DNA of 10,618 nt from Flavobacteriaceae bacterium (GCA_031289875.1 JAITOO010000206.1:1-10618), one strand, 5' to 3'. Counted from the stretch's first letter, positions 1 through 7,189 are shown. The notes: generated by a model from the sequence alone, not told the origin. Numbers and translations: made by a program.

Positions 1-201
1 GGCACAACGGGAAAACGATTTGTTTTTCAAAGAATGAACAGATACACGACAATGTTATTGGAATGTATATACAACAGTATTATTACAAAACCGGTACTTA
101 TGGTTATAACTGATTCTGACAATTTAAGACACTACCAAAAATTTAACTTAAGATTTGGCTTACTTCAATTATACCTAATACTTTATTTATCCATAAATTA
201 A
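1..201 (+). CDS. Possible 3' end of an unidentified gene cut by the window edge
   Basis: One plus-strand frame is open from base 1 for 66 codons and ends at TAA (199-201). The predicted tail has a mixed, protein-like first half and a Leu/Tyr/Ile-rich end. I do not recognise it. A segment around residues 32-53 (KPVLMVITDSDNLRHYQKF and onward) vaguely recalls the N-x-x-x-Y-x-K-x-x-x-x-F stretch of GNAT acetyltransferases, but this is too weak for a call. A short stem (AAAAG/CTTTT, 202-216) follows the stop. The DNA is A+T-rich, which makes chance open frames less likely but not rare at this length. It may be a real C-terminus, a gene remnant or noise. Confidence 0.25.
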   Translation, partial: GTTGKRFVFQRMNRYTTMLLECIYNSIITKPVLMVITDSDNLRHYQKFNLRFGLLQLYLILYLSIN

Positions 202-347
202 AAAAGTTGACCTTTTATTAATTTCATAGGTAAATAAATGTGTTAATATAACAATATGCTAATATGCCGATGAAAAAACAAGCAATCCAAAAGAACCGCT
301 TTATTTTTATACACTTGGGTGTACTTATACTTGATTGTTTCATAATA
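202..347. other. A+T-rich spacer with no convincing gene
   Basis: This stretch lies between the left-edge open frame and the shifted-frame tail of the next gene. It holds a 5-bp hairpin at its left end (202-216) and most of a 34-codon plus-strand open frame (264-368) that lacks a ribosome binding site. I see no promoter matching TAnnTTTG, no RNA gene and no long repeat in it. Confidence 0.5.
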
Positions 348-431
348 TTAAGAACATTTTATTCCTAATTTAGCTAAAACTTTTCGACAGCAATTGCAAG
401 GAGGTTCTATTTGGTTACTATAAGAAAAATC
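348..431 (-). other. Shifted-frame continuation of the small unknown gene
   Basis: The gene at 430-714 ends at TGA just after a run of five T (plus-strand A 432-436). If one T is skipped, translation continues for 27 codons to TAA at 348-350. The added tail contains the segment EPPCNCCRKVLAKLGIKCS. It is rich in Cys (Cys-x-Cys-Cys plus one near the end) and basic, and looks more like a protein C-terminus than random A+T-rich DNA. The joined product would be about 121 residues (113 from the second start). The same frame also has an ATG at 456-458, so a separate 36-residue ORF overlapping the gene is an alternative. A disabling mutation, a sequencing error and chance also remain possible. Confidence 0.4.
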
Positions 432-714
432 AAAAATCCTGTTCCAATATCTCATCATATAGGTTTCCTGTATCTGTTTGCCTCCAATTTTCCCCTAATT
501 GCTCTGCTATAATAACCAACCCTAAAAGAGATAAAGGATTGAAGCCTATGACCTCTAAATCTTTCTTTTTAGCAATCCACCTCTCAATTTCATCTTGATT
601 TTCGTTTAATCTAATCTTTATATCAAATCCTTTATTCTTTATTATAAATAAAGCAGGATTATAGGTATTCATTGCTTCTGCTAATTTCATAATTATTTTT
701 TTTGAATTAGGCAT
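430..714 (-). CDS. Small hypothetical protein, 94 aa, function unknown
   Basis: I do not recognise this gene with certainty. The protein is small and acidic towards its C-terminus. It has a lysine-rich start, a predicted alpha/beta middle (ALFIIKNKGFDIKIRLNEN), a tryptophan in RWIAKKKDLEVIG, then a helix-like PLSLLGLVIIAEQLGENWRQ and an acidic end (YDEILEQDF). No signal peptide or membrane segment is evident. The ATG at 712-714 gives 94 residues and an in-frame ATG at 688-690 gives 86; neither has a Shine-Dalgarno sequence. It lies 118 bases beyond the oxidase cluster on the same strand and shares no theme with it. The stop follows a five-T run, after which another frame stays open (348-431), so it may be a truncated form of a longer protein. 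The general look recalls small immunity-type proteins of Bacteroidota, which is only an impression. Confidence 0.55.
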   Translation of the reverse strand: MPNSKKIIMKLAEAMNTYNPALFIIKNKGFDIKIRLNENQDEIERWIAKKKDLEVIGFNPLSLLGLVIIAEQLGENWRQTDTGNLYDEILEQDF

Positions 715-832
715 ATAAATAATACGGTTTAGCGTTTATCATACGCAGGATTAAGTTGTCGAAGATAGAAGCTTTCATTAAATGCCTGTTGAAACGATAT
801 GTATATTCAGTTATCTGCTTAATTTCTATATG

Positions 833-1561
833 TTACTTGCAACATTCGGGAACTTTTTCTTCTTTTTTCATTTCCAAAGCCTCTTTTGAGGGAGAAAGCA
901 TTTTGATTCCCAATCCTGTGCCTCTGAGAATAAATAAAACCCCCAAAACAATCATGAAATAGGGAAACAATTTCATTACTTTCTTCCTTATTTTTATATT
1001 CACCAATTTTCCTGCTAAAGTAGTCACGAACATGAACGGAAAAGTGCCTAATCCGAAAAATGCCATGTACAAAGCACCCTGTACCACGCCTCCCGCCACC
1101 AGCGAAGATGCCAACGCAAAATAGACTATCCCGCAAGGAAGAAATCCATTTAAAATGCCTGTTATATAACGAGATACATTGTCTTTTCTCTGCAAATATT
1201 TAGAGAGAAAAATCTTAATTTTAATCATAAAACGATTGACAGGTCTGAGATTTGTACCGATTTCCGTAGATTTTCCCGGTAGCAAAACCATGGCAATCAG
1301 TAAAATACCTGCTATTATGGAAACATATCTTTGATATCCTGCAATATCAAAACCCTGCCCAACCACGCCAACTGCCGCTCCGAGCAGCGCATAGGTCGTA
1401 ATCCGACCGAACTGATAGAGAAAATTCTGCGTATAGAACTTGAATTTGTTGTCAGCGTCCAAGCCTAAAGAAAAAGCGATAGGTCCGCACATTCCCACAC
1501 AATGGAAGCCAAACACCAACCCGATGGAGAGAGCTGCCAAATATATCGTTCCTAATTCCAT
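833..1561 (-). CDS. SafE/DsbD-like membrane protein of the cbb3 cluster (sulfite exporter TauE/SafE-type annotation)
   Basis: A polytopic inner-membrane protein of 242 residues. The first helix carries FGFHCVGMCGP (His20, Cys21, Cys25), and a later helix carries NGFLPCGIVYFAL (Pro142-Cys143). These paired signatures are typical of the SafE/DsbD_2-type membrane family found beside cbb3 oxidase genes. Family members are usually annotated as sulfite exporters, but here a role in metal or thiol handling during oxidase assembly is more likely (inference). Helices are predicted near 3-30, 48-70, 77-95, 132-157, 160-185 and 199-216. The C-terminus is charged and ends Glu-Cys-Cys-Lys, a possible metal-binding pair. 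The ATG at 1559-1561 was chosen over an upstream in-frame start because GGAGG lies 10 bases ahead of it. It overlaps the fixH end by 10 bases, so the two are probably co-translated. No clear terminator follows. Confidence 0.85.
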   Translation of the reverse strand: MELGTIYLAALSIGLVFGFHCVGMCGPIAFSLGLDADNKFKFYTQNFLYQFGRITTYALLGAAVGVVGQGFDIAGYQRYVSIIAGILLIAMVLLPGKSTEIGTNLRPVNRFMIKIKIFLSKYLQRKDNVSRYITGILNGFLPCGIVYFALASSLVAGGVVQGALYMAFFGLGTFPFMFVTTLAGKLVNIKIRKKVMKLFPYFMIVLGVLFILRGTGLGIKMLSPSKEALEMKKEEKVPECCK

Positions 1562-2013
1562 ACTACATTTTCCTCCATTTGATAATGTATTTTGTCTTTT
1601 TCCCAATACAGTTTCATCGTGTAGTGCCCCTGCACCAAAACTTTTGCGGGAATAAAAATATCATTTTCAGGAGAAAAATCCAGACTGTTTTTCTTTACGT
1701 CCAGTTCTTTTTTGTTCGGGCGGTACAAAACATACTTACCCTGCGTGTTTGCCGACGTAAATTCTTTGGGGAAAGTAACCTTTATCCCTTCTCCTTTTTC
1801 TATGGAAATCAGAGGTTTTTCAAGCAAAGCTGAAACATTTTTTGAGGCATCAATTTCCTGCTGAAAATCCAGACCGTCTTCGTAATAATCGTCAGTTACC
1901 AAATCAAAGGAATTTTTAGAAAATTCCACGCTGAAAATCATATAACAGATAAAAATGATGAAGCACGCCAAAGCGGCAATCACCCCGTGTCCCCATGTAA
2001 ATTTGAATTTCAT
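1552..2013 (-). CDS. ccoH: FixH/CcoH family cbb3 oxidase assembly protein
   Basis: A 153-residue protein with a short cytoplasmic start (MKFKFTWGHG), one membrane helix (about 10-29) and a periplasmic domain. The helix is followed by the family signature D-D-Y-Y-E-D-G-L-D-F-Q (about 41-51). FixH/CcoH proteins are needed for stable assembly of cbb3 oxidase and act with the copper ATPase CcoI; the exact biochemical role is unsettled. The start at 2013 was preferred to an in-frame ATG at 2049, because the latter lies inside ccoG and adds residues before the conserved TWGHG. The start lies 10 bases after the ccoG stop and the end overlaps the SafE-like gene, so the three form one transcription unit. 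No Shine-Dalgarno sequence is visible. Confidence 0.88.
   Translation of the reverse strand: MKFKFTWGHGVIAALACFIIFICYMIFSVEFSKNSFDLVTDDYYEDGLDFQQEIDASKNVSALLEKPLISIEKGEGIKVTFPKEFTSANTQGKYVLYRPNKKELDVKKNSLDFSPENDIFIPAKVLVQGHYTMKLYWEKDKIHYQMEENVVWN
1572..1576 (-). promoter_or_regulatory. Shine-Dalgarno sequence of the SafE-like gene
   Basis: GGAGG on the minus strand, 10 bases before the ATG at 1561 and inside the last codons of fixH. It is the only strong ribosome binding site in front of a gene in this cluster, where most starts have none, and it decides the start of the SafE-like gene. Confidence 0.65.
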
Positions 2014-2023
2014 ATGTTTAATT

Positions 2024-3484
2024 TTAAAAAGTAATTTTAAATGGTCCAATAAAAGTTGTTGTGTATGTATCTACTTGATTTCCCTGTTCATCAAACGTTC
2101 CGATGACAATTTCTTCTTTTTCTCGTTTGAGTTCGGCTTTCGGCATTCTGATTTCGGCAACGCCTTTGATAAAACCTCTCGGCTTGATGACAAGCGAATT
2201 GTCGGAATAGTTCAGCATCTTAAGATTTGCCTTTTCAGGGGAAATAATTTTCACCGTCAATTTTTTCGTATCGGTTGTCTTGTTGATAAAAGTAAACTGA
2301 TACTCATCGACTACCGTATCCGCACCTTCCATTTCGTACTGAGTTCCGGGAAGTTTCAAAAATTTGGATTCAACGCTGGAACGAATAAACAGCAGCGACA
2401 TACAAACGCCAATCAGTACGCACAGCACGGCAGTGTAGGCAATAATTCTCGGCGTGAAGCGGAACTTCGTCCGCCTTTCAATCATATTTTCCGAAGCATA
2501 GCAAATCAGCCCTGTTGGGAAACCGATTTTCACCATCACTTCGTCGCAGGCATCAATGCAGGCGGTACAATTCACGCATTCCAACTGGTTTCCGTTTCTG
2601 ATGTCAATTCCTGCCGGACAAACCACCACACATTGGTCGCAGTCGATGCAATCACCTTTGCCCAATGATTTTCGGTCTTCATTTTTGCGCCATTTGGCAC
2701 GCCCTAACATTCCTTCGCCTCGCACAAAATCATAAACGATGTTTACGGTGTCTTTGTCAATCAGCACGCCCTGCAATCGTCCGTAAGGACAGATAAAGGA
2801 ACAGACCTGCTCTCTGAACCAACCAAATATAAAATAGAAAGCCGCCGAAAATACAAAAATTCCGATAAATCCGCTGAAATGTTCCAACGGTCCTTCTGTT
2901 ATCAATTTCCCCAGCGCTTCTGTTCCTATCACATAGGAAAAGAGCAAGTTGGAAATAATAAACGATAAGAGGGCGAAGATGACGAATTTCAACAGTCTTT
3001 TCCGGATTTTTTCGCTGTCCCATTCCTGTTTTGACAAGCGGATTTGCTTGTTGCGGTCGCCTTCAATCCAGTATTCTATTTTTCGGAAAACGTTTTCCAT
3101 AAAGATGGTTTGCGGACAAATCCAGCCGCAGAAAATACGTCCGTAAATCACTGTGAACACAATGACAAAGACAATAGTTGTAACCAATCCTATAGCAAAT
3201 AAATAGGAATCGGTCGGAGAAAAATACGCTCCGAAAATATAAAATTCTCGACTGAGAATATCGAACATGAAAAGAGGGTTTCCATGAACTCTGATGAAAG
3301 GCACTACAAAAAGGAGAATTAACAGTATTGCACTGACGATATCGCGCCATGTGGTATATTTTCCTTTCGTTTTTTTGGCGAAAACCCACTTTCTTTTCCC
3401 CGAAGCCTCAGCGGTACCCAGGTTTTCTCTAAACGCACCTAAATCCTTTTCCAATGTACTTATGTTAGTTTCCTCTTGTGTCAT
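2024..3484 (-). CDS. ccoG: CcoG/FixG/RdxA iron-sulphur membrane protein for cbb3 oxidase assembly
   Basis: A 486-residue inner-membrane ferredoxin-like protein. Characterised CcoG proteins are cupric reductases that supply Cu(I) during cbb3 oxidase biogenesis. A soluble N-terminus of about 45 residues precedes helices near 48-66, 92-115, 166-186, 204-222 and 346-367. Conserved motifs are FCGWICPQT (Cys119, Cys123), VCSFICPYG (Cys228, Cys232), and two 4Fe-4S sets: Cys279/282/285/289 (followed by Pro) and Cys303/306/309/313. The C-terminal part, from about 375 on, is the periplasmic Ig-like FixG domain. Length is normal for the family. The ATG at 3482-3484 has no Shine-Dalgarno sequence. The gene lies beyond a strong hairpin after ccoP and no TAnnTTTG promoter is visible in between, so expression by partial readthrough is likely. 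Confidence 0.96.
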   Translation of the reverse strand: MTQEETNISTLEKDLGAFRENLGTAEASGKRKWVFAKKTKGKYTTWRDIVSAILLILLFVVPFIRVHGNPLFMFDILSREFYIFGAYFSPTDSYLFAIGLVTTIVFVIVFTVIYGRIFCGWICPQTIFMENVFRKIEYWIEGDRNKQIRLSKQEWDSEKIRKRLLKFVIFALLSFIISNLLFSYVIGTEALGKLITEGPLEHFSGFIGIFVFSAAFYFIFGWFREQVCSFICPYGRLQGVLIDKDTVNIVYDFVRGEGMLGRAKWRKNEDRKSLGKGDCIDCDQCVVVCPAGIDIRNGNQLECVNCTACIDACDEVMVKIGFPTGLICYASENMIERRTKFRFTPRIIAYTAVLCVLIGVCMSLLFIRSSVESKFLKLPGTQYEMEGADTVVDEYQFTFINKTTDTKKLTVKIISPEKANLKMLNYSDNSLVIKPRGFIKGVAEIRMPKAELKREKEEIVIGTFDEQGNQVDTYTTTFIGPFKITF

Positions 3485-3524
3485 GGTGGTTTTTTGTTTT
3501 TTTTTATTTATCTGTTAAAATTAC

Positions 3525-3564
3525 AAAAAGTCTGTCTATTTTTTTCAGAATAGACAGACTTTTT
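3525..3564 (-). terminator. Strong hairpin terminator or attenuator between ccoP and ccoG
   Basis: Perfect 16-bp inverted repeat: AAAAAGTCTGTCTATT (3525-3540) and its complement (3549-3564), with an 8-base loop. On the minus strand the stem is followed by a run of five T. It starts 18 bases after the ccoP stop codon. Both flanking genes read leftward, so it divides the structural genes from the assembly genes. It also has a T run on the plus strand and could act in both directions. Confidence 0.85.
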
Positions 3565-3581
3565 TTTTATCAAATTATTTT

Positions 3582-4535
3582 TTACTGTGCTACTGTTCCT
3601 ATTTTCACATCCTTACCTTCGGCAGTTGCCGCCTGTAATTCAGTTTGGGCATTTTCACTCCAAGGAGCTATATCTCCCTGAGGTTCTTTCCCTTCTGCTG
3701 AACCGTCAGCGTTTTTCTTGGCTTTCTGGTTCAGGTCATAAAGATAGCTGGCTACCGCCTCTATTTGATTGCCTTTCAGTTGTTCTAAAGCTCCAAAGGC
3801 TACCATTGACGGGTTGTTTCGGCTTCCGTTCCAAACTACATCAAAGATGTTTTTAAACTCGTCGGATTGATAGATGTTAATCCAGTAATCATCGGTTTGG
3901 TTTGGTCCGATATTGCCTTTTGCGCCTGCGTCGTGGCAAGATACACAATAGGCATCGTAAACTTTTTGTCCGTCGGCTACTTTGGCAGGGTCGAATTTGG
4001 TTGTTTCGAGCGTTGCCTGCGGAGTAGTTTCTTCGTGCTTTTTGATTTCTTCCAGTTGCTGTGCATATTCTGCATCATATTCTTTGTCTGCATGGGCAAA
4101 ATCGGTAAAAGAGTAAGCTATTAAATAGACAACTCCATAGACAATGGTAATTCCAAACAAGCCTAAATACCACTTAGGCAACAGGTTATCAAGTTCTTTG
4201 ATTCCATCGAAGCCGTGGTCTAAGACTTTAACTTCTCCGTCTGTTTCCTGAGTTTTCTTGTTGAAAGCGTCATTCCAAAGCCATGTAAAATAAGATTGTT
4301 TGGAGGCTTTCAAATATGCCTGCTGTTGTTCCGGAGATAATTTTTTGAATTTTTCCGCATCAACAAGTCTGCTCAAGGCGCTAATTATCAATAGCAAAAG
4401 AATGGCTACGATAGCTGTTGCCAAGAAAAGGGTGCTTGTGAGGAAAGAAAAATTATCCACGAACATATAAAATGCTCCCGCTATTAACAGAATAACTATA
4501 ATTGCGGTAATATAAAAGGGTGCTCTTGGTTTCAT
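3582..4535 (-). CDS. ccoP: cbb3 oxidase subunit III, membrane-bound monohaem cytochrome c (CcoP)
   Basis: A 317-residue electron-entry subunit. Two N-terminal helices (about 7-27 and 33-52) are followed by the FixP_N region with DGIKELDNLLPKWYLGLF and a helix (about 122-142). A charged linker leads to one periplasmic cytochrome c domain with CVSCH (Cys197, Cys200, His201) and a likely axial Met244 (NPSMVAFG). Only one CxxCH motif exists, whereas the classical CcoP has two haems. After the cytochrome domain comes an Ala/Glu/Lys-rich tail (about 271-317) with no second haem site. The ATG follows the ccoQ stop by one base, suggesting coupled translation. The hairpin at 3525-3564 follows the gene. 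The call as CcoP is firm from FixP_N and position. Confidence 0.95.
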   Translation of the reverse strand: MKPRAPFYITAIIVILLIAGAFYMFVDNFSFLTSTLFLATAIVAILLLLIISALSRLVDAEKFKKLSPEQQQAYLKASKQSYFTWLWNDAFNKKTQETDGEVKVLDHGFDGIKELDNLLPKWYLGLFGITIVYGVVYLIAYSFTDFAHADKEYDAEYAQQLEEIKKHEETTPQATLETTKFDPAKVADGQKVYDAYCVSCHDAGAKGNIGPNQTDDYWINIYQSDEFKNIFDVVWNGSRNNPSMVAFGALEQLKGNQIEAVASYLYDLNQKAKKNADGSAEGKEPQGDIAPWSENAQTELQAATAEGKDVKIGTVAQ

Positions 4536-4536
4536 A

Positions 4537-4728
4537 TTAATTTTTGTTGTTAGTATTATTTTCGTCTTCTAACGGTAAATCACTCATGTCTCGATAATAG
4601 TTTTTTGGCTTGCTGTATGCCTTAATGACCATTATCACAAAGAATATAAAGAATAACACACCTGCAAGACTTTGCAAGAAAGATGCGTTTTCTACGTTTG
4701 CTATTATTTCTTTATAAAAATTTAACAT
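4537..4728 (-). CDS. ccoQ: cbb3 oxidase small subunit CcoQ
   Basis: A 63-residue single-helix membrane protein placed between ccoNO and ccoP, as usual. The N-terminus (MLNFYKEIIANVEN) is followed by a helix (about 15-36), a basic stretch (KAYSKPKNYYRD) and the CcoQ-like MSDLPLEDEN near the end. The family stabilises the oxidase complex and the binding of CcoP. The ATG at 4726-4728 was chosen; an in-frame TTG at 4741-4743 would add five residues but is unlikely. Neither has a Shine-Dalgarno sequence. The gene begins 24 bases after ccoNO and ends one base before ccoP. Confidence 0.88.
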   Translation of the reverse strand: MLNFYKEIIANVENASFLQSLAGVLFFIFFVIMVIKAYSKPKNYYRDMSDLPLEDENNTNNKN

Positions 4729-4752
4729 TTTGTAACTTATCAATTAATTTAT

Positions 4753-6972
4753 TTATTTTACGGCAGTTTGTACGTCTGCTTTCTTCACGTCAGTTCCCAA
4801 TCTTTGCAGATACGCAATAAGTGCAATGATTTCTCTCTTTTCCAATTTCTGCTTATCGGCAGCGCTGTATTGTTTGCTTTCTTCGGCAGGCATTTCGCCA
4901 AAAATGCTTGAAGTAATTGCTTTCTGCTGCTGTTCTACTGATGCCTTGTAATTTTTAATATCTGCATCAGAATAGGGAACACCAAACCAGTTTTTCATTA
5001 ATTCAATTTTTGCCTGAGTTTGTGATTCATCTAACTCATTATACAACAACCATGAATAGCTTGGCATGATAGAGCCGTTGGAAACGTGTCTTGGGTCTCT
5101 CATGTGGGAGAAATGCCAGTAAGCGGACGGTTTCAGTTGTCCTTCTCTTTGTAAATCCGGACCTGTTCTTCTTGACCCCCAAAGGAATGGACGGTCATAG
5201 ACAAATTCGCCGGCTTTGGAGTAGTCTCCATAGCGCACAACCTCGTCTCGGAATGGACGAATCATCTGCGAGTGGCAGGCGTTGCAGCCTTCTCTGAGGT
5301 ACAGGTCTCTTCCTTCCAATTCCAGAGGAGTATAAGGTTTCACTGAGGCAATCGTCGGAATGTTTTCTTTAACCATCAATGTAGGCAGAATTTCTATCAA
5401 GCCTCCTACAGCCAAAGATACAAAAGCAACGATAGAGAAATACAAAGGTGTTCTTTCCAGCCAAGAGTGAGCTTTTTCGCCTGCAGCTTTTTTGGACGGA
5501 TTGACTAATGCCGGAGCTTCTGCTTCTTCGTTAGCTACGAAACTTCCTCGTCTTACAGTTGCAATAACATTAACTACCAGCAAGAGGGCTCCTACAAAAT
5601 ACAAGATACCTCCTACCCAACGCATAATGTAGAATTTCTTCAAAGAAGTTACAGTTTCGAGGAAGTTTTGGTAAACCAAAGTTCCATCAGGGTTGAATTG
5701 CTTCCACATCATACCTTGTGTCCAACCGCTCATGTACATTGGGATTGCATAGAAAACAATGCCCAAAGTAGCCAGCCAGAAATGCCAGTTAGCCAATTTT
5801 ATAGAATACAATTTGGTTTTGAACATTCTCGGAATGATGAAATATACTATACCAAAGATGAGCATACCATTCCAGCCTAACGCTCCGATGTGTACGTGTC
5901 CGATAACCCAGTCAGTGAAGTGTCCTACTTTATTAACGGTTTTAGTCGCCAGCAGCGGTCCTTCAAAAGTAGCCATACCATAGCAGGTTACGGCAACTAC
6001 GAACATTTTGAGTACAGGATCTTCTCTTACTTTATCCCAAGCGCCCCTCAAAGTCAGCAAGCCGTTGAGCATACCTCCCCAAGACGGAGCAATCAGCATT
6101 ATGGAGAAAGCTGTTCCCAAAGCCTGCGCCCATCCCGGCAGCGAGGTATAAATCAAGTGGTGAGGACCTGCCCACATGTAAATAAATATCAGCGACCAGA
6201 AGTGGATAATTGATAATTTGTACGAGAATACAGGTCTGTTAGCGGCTTTCGGCATGAAATAATACATCAGTCCGAGTACAGGGGTCGTAAGGAAGAATGC
6301 CACAGCATTGTGTCCGAACCACCATTGTACCAAAGCGTCTTGTACGCCTGCATAAATTGAATAGCTTTTCGGATGAAGAATATTTCCGTCCAATGGGATT
6401 TCCAAATTGTTGAAAATCCACAAAAGGGTAATGCCTATCCATGTAGCAATGTAGAACCAAAGCGCTACGTACATATGCTGCACTCTTCTTTTGGCAATGG
6501 CGATAAACATATTCAAACCAAATATCACCCATAAAACGGCGACCAAAATATCAATCGGCCATTCGTGTTCTGAATATTCTTTGGTTGTACTGATACCTGC
6601 CAAAAAGGTAACGGCTACCCAAACGACCATCAACTGCCAGCCCCAGAAGTGAATCCAGCCCAGCACATCAGTCATTCTTACTTTCAAAAGTCTTTGGACA
6701 GAATAATACACACCTGCAAAGATACCGTTACCTACGAATGCGTAGATAACCGCACTGGTGTGCAGCATTCTCAGACGTCCATACCCTAAAACTCCTTGTG
6801 AAGAAGCCAGTGAGTGGAGGTCATTTCCAAACAACACTTCGGGCAATGTTGGAATAAACAGCAGCGTAGCCACCGTCAAACCTACCAAAAACCCAACAAT
6901 ACTCCAAAAAATCGAAGCATAAGTAAATGCTTTTACGATTTTGTTGTCATACGAAAATTTCTGTGTCTCCAT
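4753..6972 (-). CDS. ccoNO: cbb3 oxidase fused subunits I and II (CcoN-CcoO)
   Basis: A 739-residue fusion of the catalytic subunit and the monohaem cytochrome subunit, the form common in Bacteroidota. It reduces O2 to water and pumps protons in the inner membrane. The CcoN part (about 1-475) has some twelve helices. His71 (RMLHTSAVIYAF) and His361 are the likely low-spin haem ligands, His359 (GHVHIGALGWNG) the haem b3 ligand, and His221 (WWFGHNAV) with His271/His272 (GPHHLIYT) the CuB ligands. Tyr251 is a candidate for the helix VII tyrosine. A polar linker (about 473-505) leads to the CcoO helix (about 509-531) and a cytochrome c domain with CNACHSQMIRPFRDE (Cys563, Cys566, His567), RYGDYSKAGEFVYDRPF, and axial Met636 (GSIMPSYSWL). 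All expected ligands are present and there is no sign of damage. The ATG is 25 bases after ccoS and lacks a Shine-Dalgarno sequence. Confidence 0.98.
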   Translation of the reverse strand: METQKFSYDNKIVKAFTYASIFWSIVGFLVGLTVATLLFIPTLPEVLFGNDLHSLASSQGVLGYGRLRMLHTSAVIYAFVGNGIFAGVYYSVQRLLKVRMTDVLGWIHFWGWQLMVVWVAVTFLAGISTTKEYSEHEWPIDILVAVLWVIFGLNMFIAIAKRRVQHMYVALWFYIATWIGITLLWIFNNLEIPLDGNILHPKSYSIYAGVQDALVQWWFGHNAVAFFLTTPVLGLMYYFMPKAANRPVFSYKLSIIHFWSLIFIYMWAGPHHLIYTSLPGWAQALGTAFSIMLIAPSWGGMLNGLLTLRGAWDKVREDPVLKMFVVAVTCYGMATFEGPLLATKTVNKVGHFTDWVIGHVHIGALGWNGMLIFGIVYFIIPRMFKTKLYSIKLANWHFWLATLGIVFYAIPMYMSGWTQGMMWKQFNPDGTLVYQNFLETVTSLKKFYIMRWVGGILYFVGALLLVVNVIATVRRGSFVANEEAEAPALVNPSKKAAGEKAHSWLERTPLYFSIVAFVSLAVGGLIEILPTLMVKENIPTIASVKPYTPLELEGRDLYLREGCNACHSQMIRPFRDEVVRYGDYSKAGEFVYDRPFLWGSRRTGPDLQREGQLKPSAYWHFSHMRDPRHVSNGSIMPSYSWLLYNELDESQTQAKIELMKNWFGVPYSDADIKNYKASVEQQQKAITSSIFGEMPAEESKQYSAADKQKLEKREIIALIAYLQRLGTDVKKADVQTAVK

Positions 6973-6997
6973 GTTATTTTTATGTAGTTATTTATTG

Positions 6998-7189
6998 TTA
7001 TTTGTTATTTTTTTCTTGCGGTTTCATATCTTTTGTTTCATCATTACTAACCTGATTGTCAAGCAGCATTCTCACGGCAGGCGACTCGTCGTCGTCAAAT
7101 TGTCCCTTTTTCATTCCATAAATGAAAAGAACCAAAAAAACTACTGCCAAAGACACACTGCAAAGTACCATTAAATATAAAATTTCCAT
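6998..7189 (-). CDS. ccoS: CcoS, cbb3 oxidase maturation protein
   Basis: A 63-residue protein with one N-terminal membrane helix (about 3-25) and the family signature KKGQFDDDESPAVRML (27-42), followed by a polar, acidic and lysine-rich tail. CcoS is required in other bacteria for insertion of the redox cofactors into CcoN; its mechanism is not known. The ATG at 7187-7189 is preceded by an A-rich leader without a Shine-Dalgarno sequence. It is the first gene after the promoter at 7218-7250 and lies 25 bases ahead of ccoNO, so it is probably co-transcribed with the structural genes. Confidence 0.93.
   Translation of the reverse strand: MEILYLMVLCSVSLAVVFLVLFIYGMKKGQFDDDESPAVRMLLDNQVSNDETKDMKPQEKNNK

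Noticed and set aside
264..368. 34-codon plus-strand frame with a basic start and a hydrophobic middle
   Set aside because: It could be a small membrane peptide, but has no ribosome binding site or promoter and overlaps the shifted tail on the opposite strand. A+T-rich DNA easily gives hydrophobic frames.
390..397. Palindrome GCAATTGC
   Set aside because: Eight bases only, within the shifted-frame Cys codons; no partner site was noticed.
398..512. AAGGAGGT followed by a TTG-started 33-codon frame on the plus strand
   Set aside because: The Shine-Dalgarno match is good, but the frame is antisense to the unknown gene, starts at TTG and has no recognisable content. The motif is also explained by Pro-Pro codons in the shifted tail on the other strand.
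715..832. Terminator at the end of the oxidase cluster
   Set aside because: The gap after the SafE-like gene has only a 4-bp GCGT/ACGC pair (around 731-745) and no T run in the right place.
819..1136. 105-codon minus-strand frame
   Set aside because: It is an alternate frame inside the SafE-like gene; the motifs of that gene settle the frame.
1955..2668. 237-codon open frame on the plus strand
   Set aside because: It is antisense to ccoG and ccoH, whose motifs are unmistakable. Its product is Phe/Asn/His-rich without domains, typical of a shadow frame.
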